A stretch of 64,000 nt of DNA from Isoperla grammatica (GCA_945910005.1 OX246747.1:31406599-31470598), one strand, 5' to 3'. Counted from the first letter of the stretch, positions 1 to 13,599 are shown. Translations and numbers: made by a program. The notes: a model not told the origin generated them from the sequence alone.

Positions 1-195
1 TCCCTTTTCTACCCTTTTACGTCCTACTTGTTCCTTTCTTTCAAGCACCCCCGACGTCATACGGTCATACCTGTCGAGTTCGTCATTAAACAACAAATAA
101 TCGAAAAATTAATCATGTTATTCGTAAATCATGTATACCAATATAACATTCTGTTCATTTAATAATTAAAACGAAAACATAGAAGAACAGGTAAA

Positions 196-453
196 AACGT
201 TATTTAAGACCCAGTAATTGGACTATACCAAATACCTTATACCCTGTTCCTTGTCAAGATAAAAAACAATTAAAACCGCAATATTTCGAAGTCGAACCCT
301 TATCAGAGCTCTTCAACGGGCGAAACCACACTCATGCAGTGTGGTTTCTCCCGTTGAAGAGCTCTGATAAGGGTTCGAAATATTGCGGGTTTTATTGTTT
401 TTTATCTTGACAAGGAACAGGGTAAAGTCCAATTACTAGGTCTTAAATAATGT
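196..453. repeat. Foldback (palindromic) element
   Basis: Two arms of roughly 118-135 bp are inverted copies around a loop near 332-338. Matching pieces are CAGAGCTCTTCAACGGG on the left and its reverse complement on the right, and the outer ends (ACGTTATTTAAGACCCAG) also pair. The left arm has a small insertion near 232-243. No coding potential. It looks like a MITE or foldback transposon, family not recognised. Confidence 0.75.
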
Positions 454-789
454 TCATTCAATGTTAAATAATCAGGTTTCCTGATTTATTCCAATGTGTA
501 CCCGCAGGTACCCGCCAATACCCTCAGGTACCCGCCTATACCCGCGTGTATTACATATAATATTATATCACCACGGCAAAGCCAGCGTGGGGTACCCAGC
601 CAATCTACTCTAGCCTGGAGGTTTCGCAGCTAATGTAACAGTTTCGTCCAGTCACACATCATAACGGTCGCTGATAAACAACCAGTGGTATGAGCCGGTA
701 TGCATACCGTTACTAATAATATCGACGGTATACCATACCAGCACTAATTTGTATCGATTGTAAACATGTTGACGAATTTTATTTAATAC

Positions 790-1030
790 TTTTATTTTTA
801 TTATTTAATATGTTGAATTTCCACTTGATTTGATTTTATTACATTTCTCAATTATTTTTTCTTGTTCTTGATTTTTATTTTATAAAGTACAGTTTTTTTT
901 TTGTTATTGTTATTTATGACTCCATTATTGTTAATTGTTTGCATAGACTAGTTTTATTTAAGGTCCTCCTTTGTAAATCAGTTTTTATAACTGAATAGGA
1001 TAGACATTAAATAAATAAATAAATAAATAC
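790..1030 (-). repeat. Retroposed repeat family R1 with (TTTA)n / (AAAT)n tail
   Basis: The diagnostic stretch reads, in this orientation, CAGTTTTTATAACTGAATAG followed by GACATTAAATAAATAAAT. Similar copies lie near 12535-12730, 50395-50930 (interrupted), 52955-53250, 57090-57690 (several tandem partial copies) and 61350-61640, in both orientations. Best explained as a non-autonomous retroposon ending in a tetranucleotide tail. No ORF recognised. Confidence 0.6.
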
Positions 1031-1477
1031 ATATGTTGTACTTTGTATTGATATTTGCTCGTCCAATGTTTTTATAAAGTAAATATTTCAATTTTTATTT
1101 TATTAATTTATTTTATTTATTATTTTATTAATTATTTATTAATGTACTTAAAAACAAGCGTTGACTCCTCTCCAAAGTAATTTAAACGTGTTCGTGACAA
1201 AACACCCTAAAACCTTCCCTGCGGGGTTAAACTGGGGGGGTTGTGCCCCCTAGACCCCCCGACATACTTGCTTTGTCTGCTTTTCACATCATCAGTGCAT
1301 AACCGTCACTTCTGCGAGTCCACTTTAACCACTGTAAATAACTAAACGTACACAGATATCTCTTGTTTTATGACCAGAGCTGTACACTGATATCTCTTGT
1401 TTTATGGCCAGAACTGTCTACGTGACGATACCTCAGTCATTGCCATCTGTCTACTACTACACGATAGATTTACTCTA

Positions 1478-2070
1478 AAGCGGGGTTTACACAAATTACT
1501 ACCGTAGTGATGATTATTGACTAACCGTCGTGATTAAGTTAAGCCACTGGCTTCTGTCATTGGCTGGGAGGGAGAATACTGTGCTCTGATTGGCTGTGAC
1601 TAAGGTTTGTCTTGACTTGATCAAGGAATTCAAATATGTTCAATTTCTTAGTCAAGTCAAGACAAACCTTAGTCACAGCCAATCAGAGCGCAGTATTCTC
1701 ACTCATAGCCAATGAAAGAAGCCTGTGGCTTAGACACGGGGGTTATAGTCAATAATCACTAGTCATTTATGTAAACGGCTCTTTATTCTTTAGACAAGTC
1801 AAGACAAATCTTAGTCACAGCCAATCAGAACGCAGTATTCTCATGCACTCATAGCCAATGACCGAAGCCTGTGGCCTAATCACGATGGTTAGTCAATAAT
1901 CATCACTACGGTAGTAATTTGTGTAAACCCCGCTTAATTGAACATATTTCAATACCTTGGTCAAGTCAAGACAAACTTTAGTCACAGCCAATGAAAGAAG
2001 TATGTGGCTTAATCACGGAGGCTATTAATAGTCACTGTAATCACTAATCATTTATGTAAACGGCCTAAAC
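1478..2070. repeat. Nested MITE cluster with long terminal inverted repeats
   Basis: The outer element starts AAGCGGGGTTTACACAAATT and ends with the exact inverse at about 1935. Inside and just beyond it are further copies of the same internal module (GTCACAGCCAATCAGAGCGC, AGTCAAGTCAAGACAAAC) in both orientations. This looks like repeated insertion of one MITE family into itself. No coding sequence. Confidence 0.75.
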
Positions 2071-2343
2071 ATGACAGAGCAATTAGAGTGAAGTGCATGA
2101 AGAGTGACGCTAAATGAAGTTGTCTGGTAACAAACTACATTCGGATTGAAAAAGTTTCAAACATTGTAATTGTAAAAGTTGTATTATGTAAACTAATACA
2201 TAACTCCTAAAGTAAGAACAGTAAAAATTACAAAATTTGATACTCTTTAATACATTGTTTAGCCCTTACAAAACCTCATCTATATCATAGGCAATCACTT
2301 TTGTATATGTTATGTCACATAAATATTACTATAGTCATCGTAT

Positions 2344-2482
2344 AACATCTTCGGTAATGCTTCCGTCACGGGTGGGTGAGCGGCAGCCAACCAGCGACCG
2401 TGGCTAATTCTAATACCTGCTCGGATTGGCCGAGACCGTAAACACGTCATTGATTGATGACAAAATCACTACCGAAGTTATT
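2344..2482 (+). repeat. MITE, copy 1 of a pair
   Basis: Ends carry CTTCGGTAATGCTT and an imperfect inverse (ACTACCGAAG). The body contains GGTGGGTGAGCGGCAGCC. The same element lies inverted at 3556-3694. Confidence 0.7.
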
Positions 2483-3300
2483 GTAAGACGACTTTATATC
2501 GCAATTTATTAAATAATCTGTTTGGATATTATGAATGAAACGAAAACTTGACGAAATAAATATTTAACACCTAAAAGTGGACATGCCACGCATAATTATC
2601 CACTCAAAAGTGACAGTCATTATAAATTAACCTTACACTATTACAGTTGGGGGTCTCGAAGGCCACTAAACATATAAATAGGTCTGTGTTGGTTATATCT
2701 AAGTCTCAGTCATGCTTTGATGATTTATTTTCAATTTGGTTGTCTCTCCCCCTCCCCCCCCCCAACCCCCCCCCCCCCACACGGCTTGTTACAAATTGTG
2801 TGGCCATCGTCTCGGTAGCTCCGTGATTTATGAGCCGCCCCCCCCCCCCCGCCCCCCACCAACCCACCTGTTACCTGTTCCCACAAGTACACCACTACAT
2901 AAAAAACATCCTTATCAAAAATCGCGAACATGTATTTGGTCGTGAGGTTACCTACTAGGCAGGTAGGGTTGGGTTGGGCTGTCTGGGGACATAACACTGC
3001 ATGCTGTAGTCTGTAGACATATCAGATTTCCTTGCATTTGCATCTCGTACAGTCCTAGGCCGAGAACTGGGCGGGTAGGTTATTGTCCTAGTGTTGGCAT
3101 AGTCAGTGGCGTACAAGTGGGGGGGGGGGGGGGAGGGCTACGAGGAGGAAGAGGAGGAGGAGGAGGACATCCAGGCATATGTTGATTTTAGTTAAAACAA
3201 CGTGCATGTAATCGGTATTAGATATGGATAATTAGGTACCTACATATAACTGAAGGTAATTTGAGTTAATAAGTTTGTTGTTTAACGACGTACTCAACAA
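2483..3300. other. Low-complexity stretch, no gene seen
   Basis: Poly-C and poly-G runs near 2750-2860 and 3119-3134 and a purine-rich GGA run (3140-3170). The short frames here are low-complexity shadows. No exon or RNA gene recognised. Confidence 0.5.
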
Positions 3301-3460
3301 CTATGATCATATGACGTCGGGGGATGTTTGGAGGAAAGGGACAAGTAGGACGTAAAGGTGAGAAAAGGGGAAAGGGAAGGACGTGGACTGCCTTCCGTCT
3401 GGCTTCTACACTTCGACTAGGATATGGCCCTATACTAGAAGCATACGATTCCACCGGCAT
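3300..3460 (-). repeat. Interspersed repeat family R2 fragment
   Basis: In reverse orientation it carries the family block around TATGCTTCTAGTATAGGG and the 'GTCGAGTACGTCGTTAAAC'-like flank. Better copies are at 23215-23520 and 30425-30660. Related fragments lie at 4085-4235, 5425-5590 and 10275-10345. No protein homology recognised; possibly derived from a LINE 5' region. Confidence 0.5.
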
Positions 3461-3555
3461 ATTCGATGTTAAATCAATATTTATCTTAAAACTACGTAGT
3501 TCTTTTCAAGTTGCACTCAAACTATAGTAGCTTATGTATGTATAGGTCTCTTACA

Positions 3556-3694
3556 ACAACTTCGGTAATGCTTTCGTCTTTAATCAATGGCGTGTTTACG
3601 GTCTCGGCCAACTCGAGCAGGTATTTGAATTAGCCACGGTCGCTGGTTGGCTGCCGCTCACCCACCCGTGACGGAAGCATTACCGAAGATGTTG
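3556..3694 (-). repeat. MITE, copy 2 of a pair (inverted relative to 2344-2482)
   Basis: Starts CTTCGGTAATGCTTTCGTC and ends GGAAGCATTACCGAAG. The body is the reverse complement of the copy 1.2 kb away, with few differences. Confidence 0.72.
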
Positions 3695-5640
3695 TACGAC
3701 GAGCATATATATATATATGTAGATAACTAGTATTACTGTCCCCTCATTCACCACTTTAGCCCCCCGGTTCCGAGCCTACGAGTATGCTCCGGCCCCCGCC
3801 CCCGCCCCCCCCAGTAGTTGAAAGGGGATAGCGACCAGGCAGGCAGGCAGCGTATTGTGTTTCACCTCCTCCGTGCGGCCCAATTATCATAGGTGAGTTA
3901 CTGCCCAGAGGTCAGCGGTCACCCGGGAAGCCGTAAAATATAAGTTAAAAAATTAGCACTTGTCGCCTCTACCCCCCCCCCCCCCTCACGCCCCCTCTTG
4001 GCCGGTCTATCCCGCAGCTTCATGTTTCATGTATATTGCAGAGTCTTGGACACAAGAGTGGACAACGGAAAGAACGAAGCCATGTTCTATACCAGCAGCT
4101 TGTGATTGGAGGAAAGGAACAAGTTTGCCATAAAGGGGAGGAAAAAGGGAAAGGCGAGCTGACGTGGACTGTCTTTCGTCTGGCTTCTCTACCTCGACCT
4201 GTCCGGCCGGCTACGGTGACCCTAGCAGAAGCTAAGCAGAAGCTCCAATAATCTCAACAAGTGACAAAAAATAAAGCACAAAAACTGTTCTAAGGGCCGG
4301 TCTAACAATCTCCTAATAAGAAAGTTATTTGTAGCAATTAGGTTATTTGGAGGATTTCAAGTGTTTTGATTGGTCGTTGCCATGGAGAAAACAAGCTATT
4401 CGACGAATAAGTAGTTATTAAGACATTGTAAGACTGGACCTACATTTCGTAAAAGGTTTGCCCATACTCGTATTTTAGAAATAACAGCAATAAACACGAA
4501 TAATCAAATTAAAATACAAACTGTAGATTGTGTAATGTATTACGTCATCGCCAATAGGTTCGACTGTTCGGCTAGTTTCGTGCATTCCCGCGTGTCTTCG
4601 TGACGTTGGCAATGTTATGCACAGCGGGTGGAGGAACACATGCGATATATCTATGTACATATTAACATTACTCATGGCCCCTTAGCGTCTTAGCGTTGCC
4701 CCCAGCTGTAAGGACCGGGTCGAAAACATGCAGCCGTAAACAATGAAGCGTATTCGTGCCTGCAGTCTAAAGTTCGTCTCTATCCAAAATACACGCCGGT
4801 AAAGAGGATTCCTCAAAGGGAGGCTTATTTCCCGCTCACTGTGCAAGGTAGTAAATATTTTTTTTTAAATGTTTTAATAATATTGTTTTTATAAATGTCA
4901 AGCTGGTCACCAAGAAAGATGCACAGTTTAAAAAAGTGACCACCAATGATTTCTATTCAAATAACAAAAACCACCCGCTTGACAATAGCGAAGACGGAGA
5001 CTCAGGATTCGGTTCATTTTCAAAGGACCGGCCGTAATTATCTCTTGCTCTAGAAAAATAACCATTACTAAATGAAACTGCTATTTTTATTACTACTTTT
5101 GTTACAAACACATTATGAGAATTGCTAATCCTGAATATTTATGGTCGAAGGTCCATGTGGTTTGGAGCTGTCTTCCCTAGGCCTGAAGGTGAGTGGTTTG
5201 CCAAATAAAGGGGATGACAGACAGCATTAGTCTCCAACAATAAGAAACAGATCCTTTTAGCTCGCATTTTGCCGATGTGCATTTTGAATTGGGATAGAGA
5301 GTAGGTAGACACATGAACTATACAGTATGATGGGCATAGTTAGGGAAATAAGGTTTGAAACAAAAGAGTTCACAGAACTATCCTGTTTTAGAGAATGTTT
5401 GTCAACGTAGTCGGCAACCATCATCATAATTATGACGTCGTTGGGGGAGAATGCAAAAAAGGGGAGGAAAAGGGTCGCAAAGGAAGGACGTGAACTGCCT
5501 TTAGTCTGGCTTCTCCCCCTCGACCTGTCCGGCTCGGGTGGCCCTACGAAAAGCATACGCTTCCGCCGGCATAGCTCTCGAGATCACTATATTTGTGTTT
5601 TACGTCCATTATTTTTGCAACTTTCGCTAATCGAGACGAT
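3695..5640. other. Non-coding, degraded repeats
   Basis: Contains two R2-family fragments (about 4085-4235 and 5425-5590), C-rich runs (3790-3810, 3972-3985) and otherwise AT-rich DNA. No gene recognised in it. Confidence 0.45.
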
Positions 5641-6130
5641 GAGCGGGTGAAATATGAAGATGAAAAAACACCACACGTCCGAATCAGATCCATAGCACAT
5701 CCATCGCGGGGGTCGTCATAAGGAAGTCCAGCAATTAGGGAGAGCAGGACCGAGTGGGAGGAGAAACCTTCAACGGGACTGGATCTCTTTTGTCGCCTCG
5801 TACGACTAGCAGAGTCACTCTGGGCTTGTTCTTCCCCGGGCCGAGACGGGTCCTAGCTCGAGAGGGCAGGGTCTCTTTTGTCGCCTCTTACGACTAGCAG
5901 AGTCACTCTGGGCCTGTTCTTCCCCGGGCCGGGACGGGTCCTAGCTCAAGAGGACAGGTTTGTCGCCTCGTACGACTAGCAGAGTCACTCTGGGCTTGTT
6001 CTTCCCCGGGCCGAGACGGGTCCTAGCTCGAGAGGACAGGTTTGTCGCCTCTTACGACTAGCAGAGTCACTCTGGGCGTGTTCTTCCCCGGGCCGAGACG
6101 GGTCCTAGCTCGAGACCACCAACACCCCTG
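5640..6130 (-). repeat. Element with internal minisatellite, 4 units of 82-88 bp
   Basis: Core unit (plus strand) CGACTAGCAGAGTCACTCTG recurs at 5803, 5891, 5973 and 6055. It is the reverse complement of the 68-bp unit at 13.05 and 19.05 kb, lengthened by an extra TAGCTCGAG-containing piece. The flank at 5640-5790 (CGCGGGGGTCGTCATAAG) matches the downstream flank of the other two loci, so the array is part of a dispersed element. Confidence 0.75.
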
Positions 6131-6784
6131 GCGGGGTAAGGAGGTGTGGGGGGGGGGGGGGGCAAACAGCGCCTATCAGCAGAATCGTGCTCGTCGCTGG
6201 AGACAACTCTCTGATATATGGAACCCGCATGAGGCCACAAGTACAACAACTTTTAATGAAATGCAGTGAGCAACTCTCTGGGCGTACGTGACGTGGTCAA
6301 GAAAACAACCACGCCAAGAAGAAGAAGAAGACACAAGGTCGATGGCTGGACTTCTTGCACGCTGTATGGCAGAACGGTTGCCGTGATGACAACCAGTGGC
6401 GTATCAAACATTTATTTGGGGGGGGGGGGGGGGGATTTTTTAACCAAAAACGATTACTGGGGGTGATGGAGGCGAGTTTGTGCGGACGCTGGCAATAATA
6501 TGTCAACGAGAAGAATGATGCACAACTTTAGGAAGTAAGTTTATGTTTAAAAATAGTTTTTTTTTAAGAAGTTGTCATTGAATCCCCCTCCCCCCCCCCC
6601 ACCACCACTCTGCCCCTTTTGTATTCAATTTGGAAGGGGCGGCGACCCCTCACCTTCACCCCCACTGAGTACAGCTATGAAAACGTTTTGGCTGCAAAAA
6701 TGTGTATTCTGTAGTTATGACCACCGCCCAGGCACATAACAAATATGACGGATTAAAATAATACAATATGAAATGAAAAACATG

Positions 6785-7255
<471 letters not shown>

Positions 7256-7744
7256 AGTAATAAATAAATTCGTATTTATAGAGTCTACCAACTCAATGTA
7301 ACAAGACTGATTTTCAGTGGAGGACTTAAATTTAAAGTAAACCAACCCTGTCTGTAGGCTCCGATTATTAGGGATGTAATATTGCATAGAACATGATTGT
7401 CGGTTTGTCACGGATGTAACGGGTGGTGACATAGCGATGGAGGGAAGAGCGTCAAACAAGAAACATCTTTCAACTCCTAATTGAAGTAAAAAACAAAACA
7501 ACGGCTTAGGCTACCGCACACAAGATTAATGACTCTATTAATCTCGATCTTCATCTAAATTCTAAAATTGATTCTGACAACCGTTCGAATATTATCGAGG
7601 CCACTATTGACCCAGCATGATCGATCATTGCAAGGCGATAGTTTAAGTGCGGTGTGCCCGTGAAATTAGAAAGTCCTACAGTTCATTGAGCTCGCGTTGA
7701 GTCATACAGATACAGTAGCAAGTATTAGTGATTAGTCTATTTAT
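7256..7744. other. Non-coding stretch, nothing recognised
   Basis: Short frames only, without family resemblance. No splice-flanked exon or RNA gene seen. Confidence 0.4.
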
Positions 7745-7883
7745 GCCCGGTTTTTCAATCGGTCATTAACGGGGTCGTTAGCTGACGGTCCGTTATCTGC
7801 ATAAAGGGTTTGTTGGGTACAGATTACGGACCGTCGACTAACGGCCCCGTTAGCGACCCGTTAACCGATTGAAAAATCGGGCC
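7745..7883. repeat. Palindromic MITE, about 139 bp
   Basis: Starts GCCCGGTTTTTCAATCGG and ends with its near-exact inverse. A half copy lies at about 29405-29458. No coding capacity. Confidence 0.8.
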
Positions 7884-8072
7884 TTAAATTAGGTATATAG
7901 TGAAATACAAAAACAATTCGAGGGTTGTAGACTGGTTTAGGGGCTGTGGGGTGTCAACAATGGAGGTGGGGGAGAATTGACGTGCCACCAAATATGGTCA
8001 TTATTATGAATCCAAATTTGGTTGGGTCTTTGGGATCCAAACGAAATTTCCACCTTGGATATATTCCGGACT

Positions 8073-8306
8073 TGAGCTTCGTTCACCTGTCCCACACTTG
8101 ACACTGTAGTGTAAGTTAGTGTCAGTGCTGCATCGTTCTTTTGTACCCGTGTAATTGAGTGTAAATATTTGTTATAGCAATCGCCTCTAATTAAAACTTT
8201 CCTACAGTGTATAGCTAGTTTAGGAGATTTTACAGTGACTATTTAGTTCATATAAGACGCTTTGTTACACTGGCCAGGCGGTGTAAGACAGGCGAACGAA
8301 GCTTTA
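8073..8306. repeat. MITE with 16-bp imperfect TIRs
   Basis: Left GCTTCGTTCACCTGTC and right GACAGGCGAACGAAGC are inverse with one mismatch. Subterminal CACTGTAGTGTAA-like pieces also recur inside. No ORF. Confidence 0.6.
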
Positions 8307-9305
8307 GAGAGAACACACGTGACAAATTAATAATAACACACCATCAATTCTGAAGAGTTTGACAATAGTATAGCGAACTTTAGTGAGCGATGGTATTAAT
8401 TTGTTACTATGATTTATTCATGAGTCATGACGAAACTTACTTGATAGTCGGTAACTGTAGTCCATCCATATTATTGGTAAGTTGGTAGATTACAAATCCC
8501 GCCTCAGATAGCTCAACCACTCACTATATACAGTGAGAGATATGATTCCCGTAGTTTTGGGTCAATGTCTGCAGTGAAGCTAGTACACCAGTTTGTACAG
8601 GTCTGTGTAATTCCAATAAGTTGATACAAATGATTTATTGTGTTTGGCTGTGTTGGAGACCTGATAGACTCCGTCTGAACACAACATGATACGATCCTCA
8701 GGTCAAGTAGTGTCTACAAGAGTGGACTTTGGAGTGGACTAACCGGGGACTCTAAACCATTAAAACTGCACAAAATGAAAGGTTTTTAGAATAATTTACA
8801 TCATTAAAAAATGTTGTTACTAATCAATATTTACTTTGATAAGAAGTATAAAAACTGCATGGAGTAACAAAACCTTAAATATAGCATTCATTACGGTAAT
8901 GATTTGAATATTTGAAATATTGTAAAATGTTGAAGTCTCTCTTTTTTACGAAACTAAATAATATTTGTTTAATTAAAACCCAGTTTTGTAAGTGCAATTT
9001 ATTATTTTTTAACATATTACTTTGGTAATTAGTAAATCTTTGGTTTTGTTCGGTTTTCATAACGAGACTACCCCCCCCCCCCCGATCTTCCTCGACGACA
9101 ACAAAATATTTCAATCTTTGGATCGGAAAACGGCAAAGAAAGAGGTCACAACAGCTGCAGCGCGCTATAGGGCGGTGTACGACGGTTTCTTGACCTAACG
9201 ACCGGCCCACGCTTTACTGTACGAGCTGTATACCAAGCAAGTGTCTGCAGAAAGCGAAACTGCAGCCTCCTCCTACCACACTCTCGAGTACGACCGACAT
9301 ACCCC

Positions 9306-9475
9306 CAGTGGTGTATTTCTAAAATATCAAGTGCCTAGGCGGTCGAATTTACGTGTGCACGGAGTGGGGTGGGGTGGGGGGGGGGGGGGGGGATGGCGAT
9401 TGTTTTTAAGTGGCCGGGAAAAGATTTTACAGAAATTAAACCTGAATACATGAAGACGTTGAGGTAAAATATTTA
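9306..9475 (+). repeat. Direct-repeat copy 1 (with poly-G tract)
   Basis: Begins CAGTGGTGTATT, contains GTGCCTAGGCGGTCGAATTT and a G run near 9376-9393, and ends at ATGAAGACGTTGAGGTAA. A second copy lies at 10066-10232. It is followed at 9540-9630 by short tandem GCCTAGGCTAGCC-type repeats. Confidence 0.7.
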
Positions 9476-9734
9476 TTTAAATAATAGATATTGTGAATAC
9501 TACATGAGTTCTTGAAATTTAAACAACATTATTGTGAAAACGCGCCTAGGCTAGCCTAGCCTTCAAATAAAAGCGCCTAGGCTAACCTAGCCTCCAAATA
9601 AAAGTGCCTAAGCCCGCCTAGGCTCGAATACACCACTGCCTACCCCCGTCCCGTGTACCACGTGTTACGTCATACAAATACATTACATTAGATGAACGTC
9701 CCCAGCAGCTATCAGATGGGTGGCCCTACCAGAA

Positions 9735-9993
9735 GAGATGGCTCAGCGGTAAGACGCGAGACTCTAATTCGGGAGGTCGCCGGTTCGATTCCAGCCACCG
9801 GCAGTCCTGATCGACTGAAGGTTTTCCGAGGTTTTCCTCAGTCGTAAAGGCGAATGCTGGGATTGAGTCCTACTAGCAGCCTTCGGATATTCCTTCCCAA
9901 CTATCCAAACACCCTAATAACCTATTAGTCACCCAAAGAGGGGCACATCAGGTAAAGCTGGTGTGCACCCTATAACGGGTATTCCTAGGAAAA

Positions 9994-10041
<48 letters not shown>
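9735..10041 (+). repeat. tRNA-derived SINE (family S)
   Basis: The head has pol III promoter boxes: A box TGGCTCAGCGG and B box GGTTCGATTCC, in a tRNA-like arm ending CCACCGGCAG. The body ends GGGTATTCCTAGGAAAA with an (ATT)n tail. Other copies: 13781-14064 (minus), 15496-16004, 16596-16735, 16736-17195, 30733-31001 and a fragment at 39060-39135. Confidence 0.88.
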
Positions 10042-10065
10042 GAAACTATAGCGTGATTATTGTCA

Positions 10066-10232
10066 GTGGTGTATTCCTAAAATATAAAGTGCCTAGGCGG
10101 TCGAATTTACTTGTGGACAGGTGGGGGTGGGAGGAATGGGGAGGGGGGCGATGGCGATTGTTTTGAGTGTCCGGAAAAAGATTTTATAGAAATTAAACCT
10201 GAATACATGAAGACGTTGAGGTAACATATTTT
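10066..10232 (+). repeat. Direct-repeat copy 2 of the 9306-9475 element
   Basis: Same start (CAGTGGTGTATT) and same end (ATGAAGACGTTGAGGTAA) as the copy 760 bp upstream. The two copies flank a SINE insertion. Confidence 0.7.
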
Positions 10233-11354
10233 TTCTCAATACGAGATCAACTCAATCTTCTAAGAACAATTATTATTATTACCAGAAGCATACGCTTCCA
10301 CCGGCATAGCTCTCGGGATCACCAAAGCACGCAAACCTCCCCACCTCGACAGTGTCTGGGCAGGCTAATCGACCACGACCGCTACGCCCACTCTGAGACT
10401 CAAGTACTCAAGACGGCAACAGAAAGATGACCGGGAAACTGTAGGAGTTGTCACTCATCTTTGACATCCTGTTTAAAGCTGCTGCTTGGAGGGGGTGGGG
10501 GCTACGTCAGTGGCGTGCGGTAAGGTCTGGAGAGCGGCATCTAGTCATGCAAATAGGATGGTTGATTTGTACAAACGGAACGGGTCTGGGTCCGGGACAA
10601 GAGCCCCATCCATAAACCGAAGGCGAAATTCTCGCCAAGTATTTTTTGTCTTGTGTGGTTTGTTAACTCAACAAGACAAATTTTAAGTTAAATTAACCTA
10701 TATTCTTAATAAATCCTGTTAAAAAATTTGTATTTTTCTCATCATCTAATAATATTCATATATTTCATAATCATACTTTTACTTACTGAAATCTAGTGAA
10801 TAGAACAAAAATTGAAGATTTTTGAAAACAAAATTGTGACACAAAATTTCCGATTTTTATCAACCCGCCAAAATGCAAGATCCTTAAATCCCCTGGCGGG
10901 GGCTCGTCGAACTCCCAACCAAATCACGGACCTTGGCAAATAATATATTAAGCGAATATGCCTCTGTCTTTCATCGATATAGTGAATTATCTATCATGCA
11001 CTCCAAAGAACGATCATGGACTTATAACATGCTACTAACTAACTAGTAACTTCGTTAGTTACAGAACGATAATAAGGTTCGAAAATTCACAGCCCTGTGG
11101 ATTTATCTATCTATCTAAACGTCCAACGTTCGAACGATTCCGATCACGCAACCAATCCAATCCAACCTTTCATGTAAACGACTACCGACCACATGTTGAT
11201 TATCACCTACGAGACAAGACGAAGCTGAACCGAACTGAAACTAGTTTCTCACTAAACATGTTTAGGTTTTTCCTTCTTTAAGCATGATTTACCGCAATCA
11301 GATGCAGCGTTGAACTAGTATAGCCAGCCGGCCGGCCCACGAAGTATAGACTCG

Positions 11355-12070
11355 AGATTTTCTTCTATAAATAAAATTTGTAAGAAAATTGGATTTATGT
11401 CTAGAATAAGTGAACATTTATCAAGTTGGTCATTGAAATTAATTTATAATACAATAATCTGTCCACATTTTGAATATTGTAGTAGCATAATGTTAAGCTT
11501 AAATGAGAGAGAAATGAATGCATTGCAATGTTTGCAGAATAAAGCAATGAGAGTAATATTGAAATGTAATAAGTACACAAGTATAAAGATTATGTTGAGA
11601 ACATTGAATTGGATGAGTGTAAGACAGAAGATTCATTACAATGCACTAGTATTTATATTTAAATTAAAGAATGACTATTTGCCAGCATATTTTAATGAGT
11701 TTAGATCATACAATAATAATGTACATAATCATATAACAAGGTCAATTAATAATTTCAATGTAAAACATTTAAATAAAACTGCAACACAAAAGTCCATATT
11801 TTATGCTGGATTAAGAATGTTTGACCATCTGCCCGGACATATAAAAAATATTAAAATAAAAAACATTCAAAAATTTAAATCAGAAGCAAAAAAATATGTA
11901 TTTGAACATCAATTGTACAATTAAAAATATTTTATGGTAAATATAATTTGTAAGTATATTGTATATTAATTGATAGTAATAATAAGATAACTGTGTAAAT
12001 GTATGTATGTATGACAATAATAGCTGGTGAAGCTAAATAAACACAATCTTATCTTATCTTATCTTATCTT
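11355..12070 (+). mobile_element. 5'-truncated non-LTR retrotransposon, C-terminal part of the RT ORF
   Basis: An open frame through 11924 encodes about 180 residues resembling the thumb and C-terminal part of Jockey/CR1-like reverse transcriptases. Visible motifs are PHFEYCSS, LQNKAMRVIL and a downstream SIFYAGLRMFDHLP. The frame is open upstream of the first Met (11397), so the start is a truncation point. The 3' part has TAAATAAACACAATC and a (TTATC)n tail ending near 12070, typical of target-primed insertion. No RT catalytic YADD remains, so it is inactive. Base use is AT-rich. Confidence 0.75.
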
Positions 12071-12534
12071 AGTTTGACGCTTCCCTGTCATGGTTCCCAC
12101 GTGACGTCACAGTTCCCATGTGACGTCACAATCGACACAATCGATGTAGTTTTTTCTTTTTTCTTTTTTTTTCTTTTTCTTCTTTTTCACTTTTATGGGT
12201 ATATTTGTTTATAGTAGCCCTCATTTTCGTAGAGCGCTAGCGGTTCCTTTCAGTTCTTCTTGAATAGAGCTCGCTGTCATGTACTCGTCACAGCTACAAT
12301 AAGGCAGACGATTGCTTTGACACCGGTCAAGAATTTGTTTTGTAAATTTGTGTTTTTGCCCCTTTTGGTGACAATAGTAGCATCTTTGACAGTGCGCCCG
12401 CCCGTGGAGAAGCTCATTGTGCTAAGTTAAACGGGCATGTAACCCTTCGTGAATAGAGCTCGAGAAAGCGCTCCACAGAAATGACGGCTACTATACCACC
12501 ATTTTTTTCTTCATGTTCTTTCTTATTTGCATGC

Positions 12535-12731
12535 TTCTATTTTTATTAAATATGTTGAATTTCCACTTTATTTCATTTCTCAATTATTAATTCTTGTTCT
12601 TGATTTTATTTTATGTAGTTAAATAGTTTGTTTTGTTTTTGTTGTTATTGTTATTAATGATTTTATTATTATCCAGTTTTTATAACTGAATAGGATTGAC
12701 ATTAAATAAATAAATAAATAAAATAAATAAG
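12535..12731 (-). repeat. R1 repeat copy with (AAAT)n tail
   Basis: Shares AATATGTTGAATTTCCACTT and AACTGAATAGGATTGACATT with 790-1030, in the same orientation. Confidence 0.6.
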
Positions 12732-13029
12732 TAGTAGACCTTTCCTGGATCATTGGTGACAACTATTCAGATTTACTAAAAAAGCAAATTTTGAATTAAA
12801 AAACTAAACATAAGTAGGCTAATAAAAAAGTCACAAATTACAACACATATAACGTGAGATTTTCTTAGTTTGACCCTTTATAATCTTGGTTTGACGCTCC
12901 CCTGCTGCTCCCCTCCATAGCTGAGTGACCCCCTTTACCCCTGTGACAACCCGACAATCGTATCTAAACGTTTGGGTCCGGGGTAGAATAGGTCTACCCG
13001 ACAATCGTATCTACCCCTCACGGTCCGGG

Positions 13030-13545
13030 TTAGAATAGGTCCCACGGTGACTGTGCTAGTCGTAAGAGGCGACGAAAGGAGACCCGTCTCGGCCCGGGGT
13101 AGAATAGACCCAGAGTGACTCTGCTAGTCGTAAGAGGCGACGAAAGGAGACCCGTCTCGGCCCGGGGTAGAATAAGCCCAGAGTGACTCTGCCAGTCGTA
13201 AGAGGCGACAAAAGGAGACCTGTCTCGTCCCGGGGTAGAGAAGGCCCAGAGTGACTCTGCTAGTCGTAAGAGGCGACGAAAGGAGACCCAGTCCCTTTCC
13301 CCCCACCATCCTACTAAAAATTCTCCTCCCACTTGGCCCTGACCTCCCTTGTTGGACTCCCCTTATGACGACCCCCGCGATGTGTAATGGATCTTATTCG
13401 GACATGTAATGTTTTTCATCTTCATCTTCATAATATGTCACCCACTCATCGTCTCGATTAGCCAAAGTTGCAAAACGTAAAACCCAAATGTTATCATCAT
13501 CGTCTTCTTTTCATATTATATTATTTATAATCAGTCATATTTGTT
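13030..13545 (+). repeat. Element with internal 68-bp minisatellite (4 units)
   Basis: Four units with core CTAGTCGTAAGAGGCGACGA at 13048-13290 are followed by CTCCCACTTGGCCCTGACC and then the family's downstream block (CACCCACTCATCGTCTCG). Same architecture as 19030-19810. Confidence 0.75.
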
Positions 13546-13599
13546 ATGCTGGGCGGTGGTCACATAACTAGGGAGTGGAGCTTCAAACTAAGAATATCT

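Noticed and set aside
9735..9805. tRNA gene in the family S heads
   Set aside because: Seven or so copies with the same body and ATT tail show these are SINEs.
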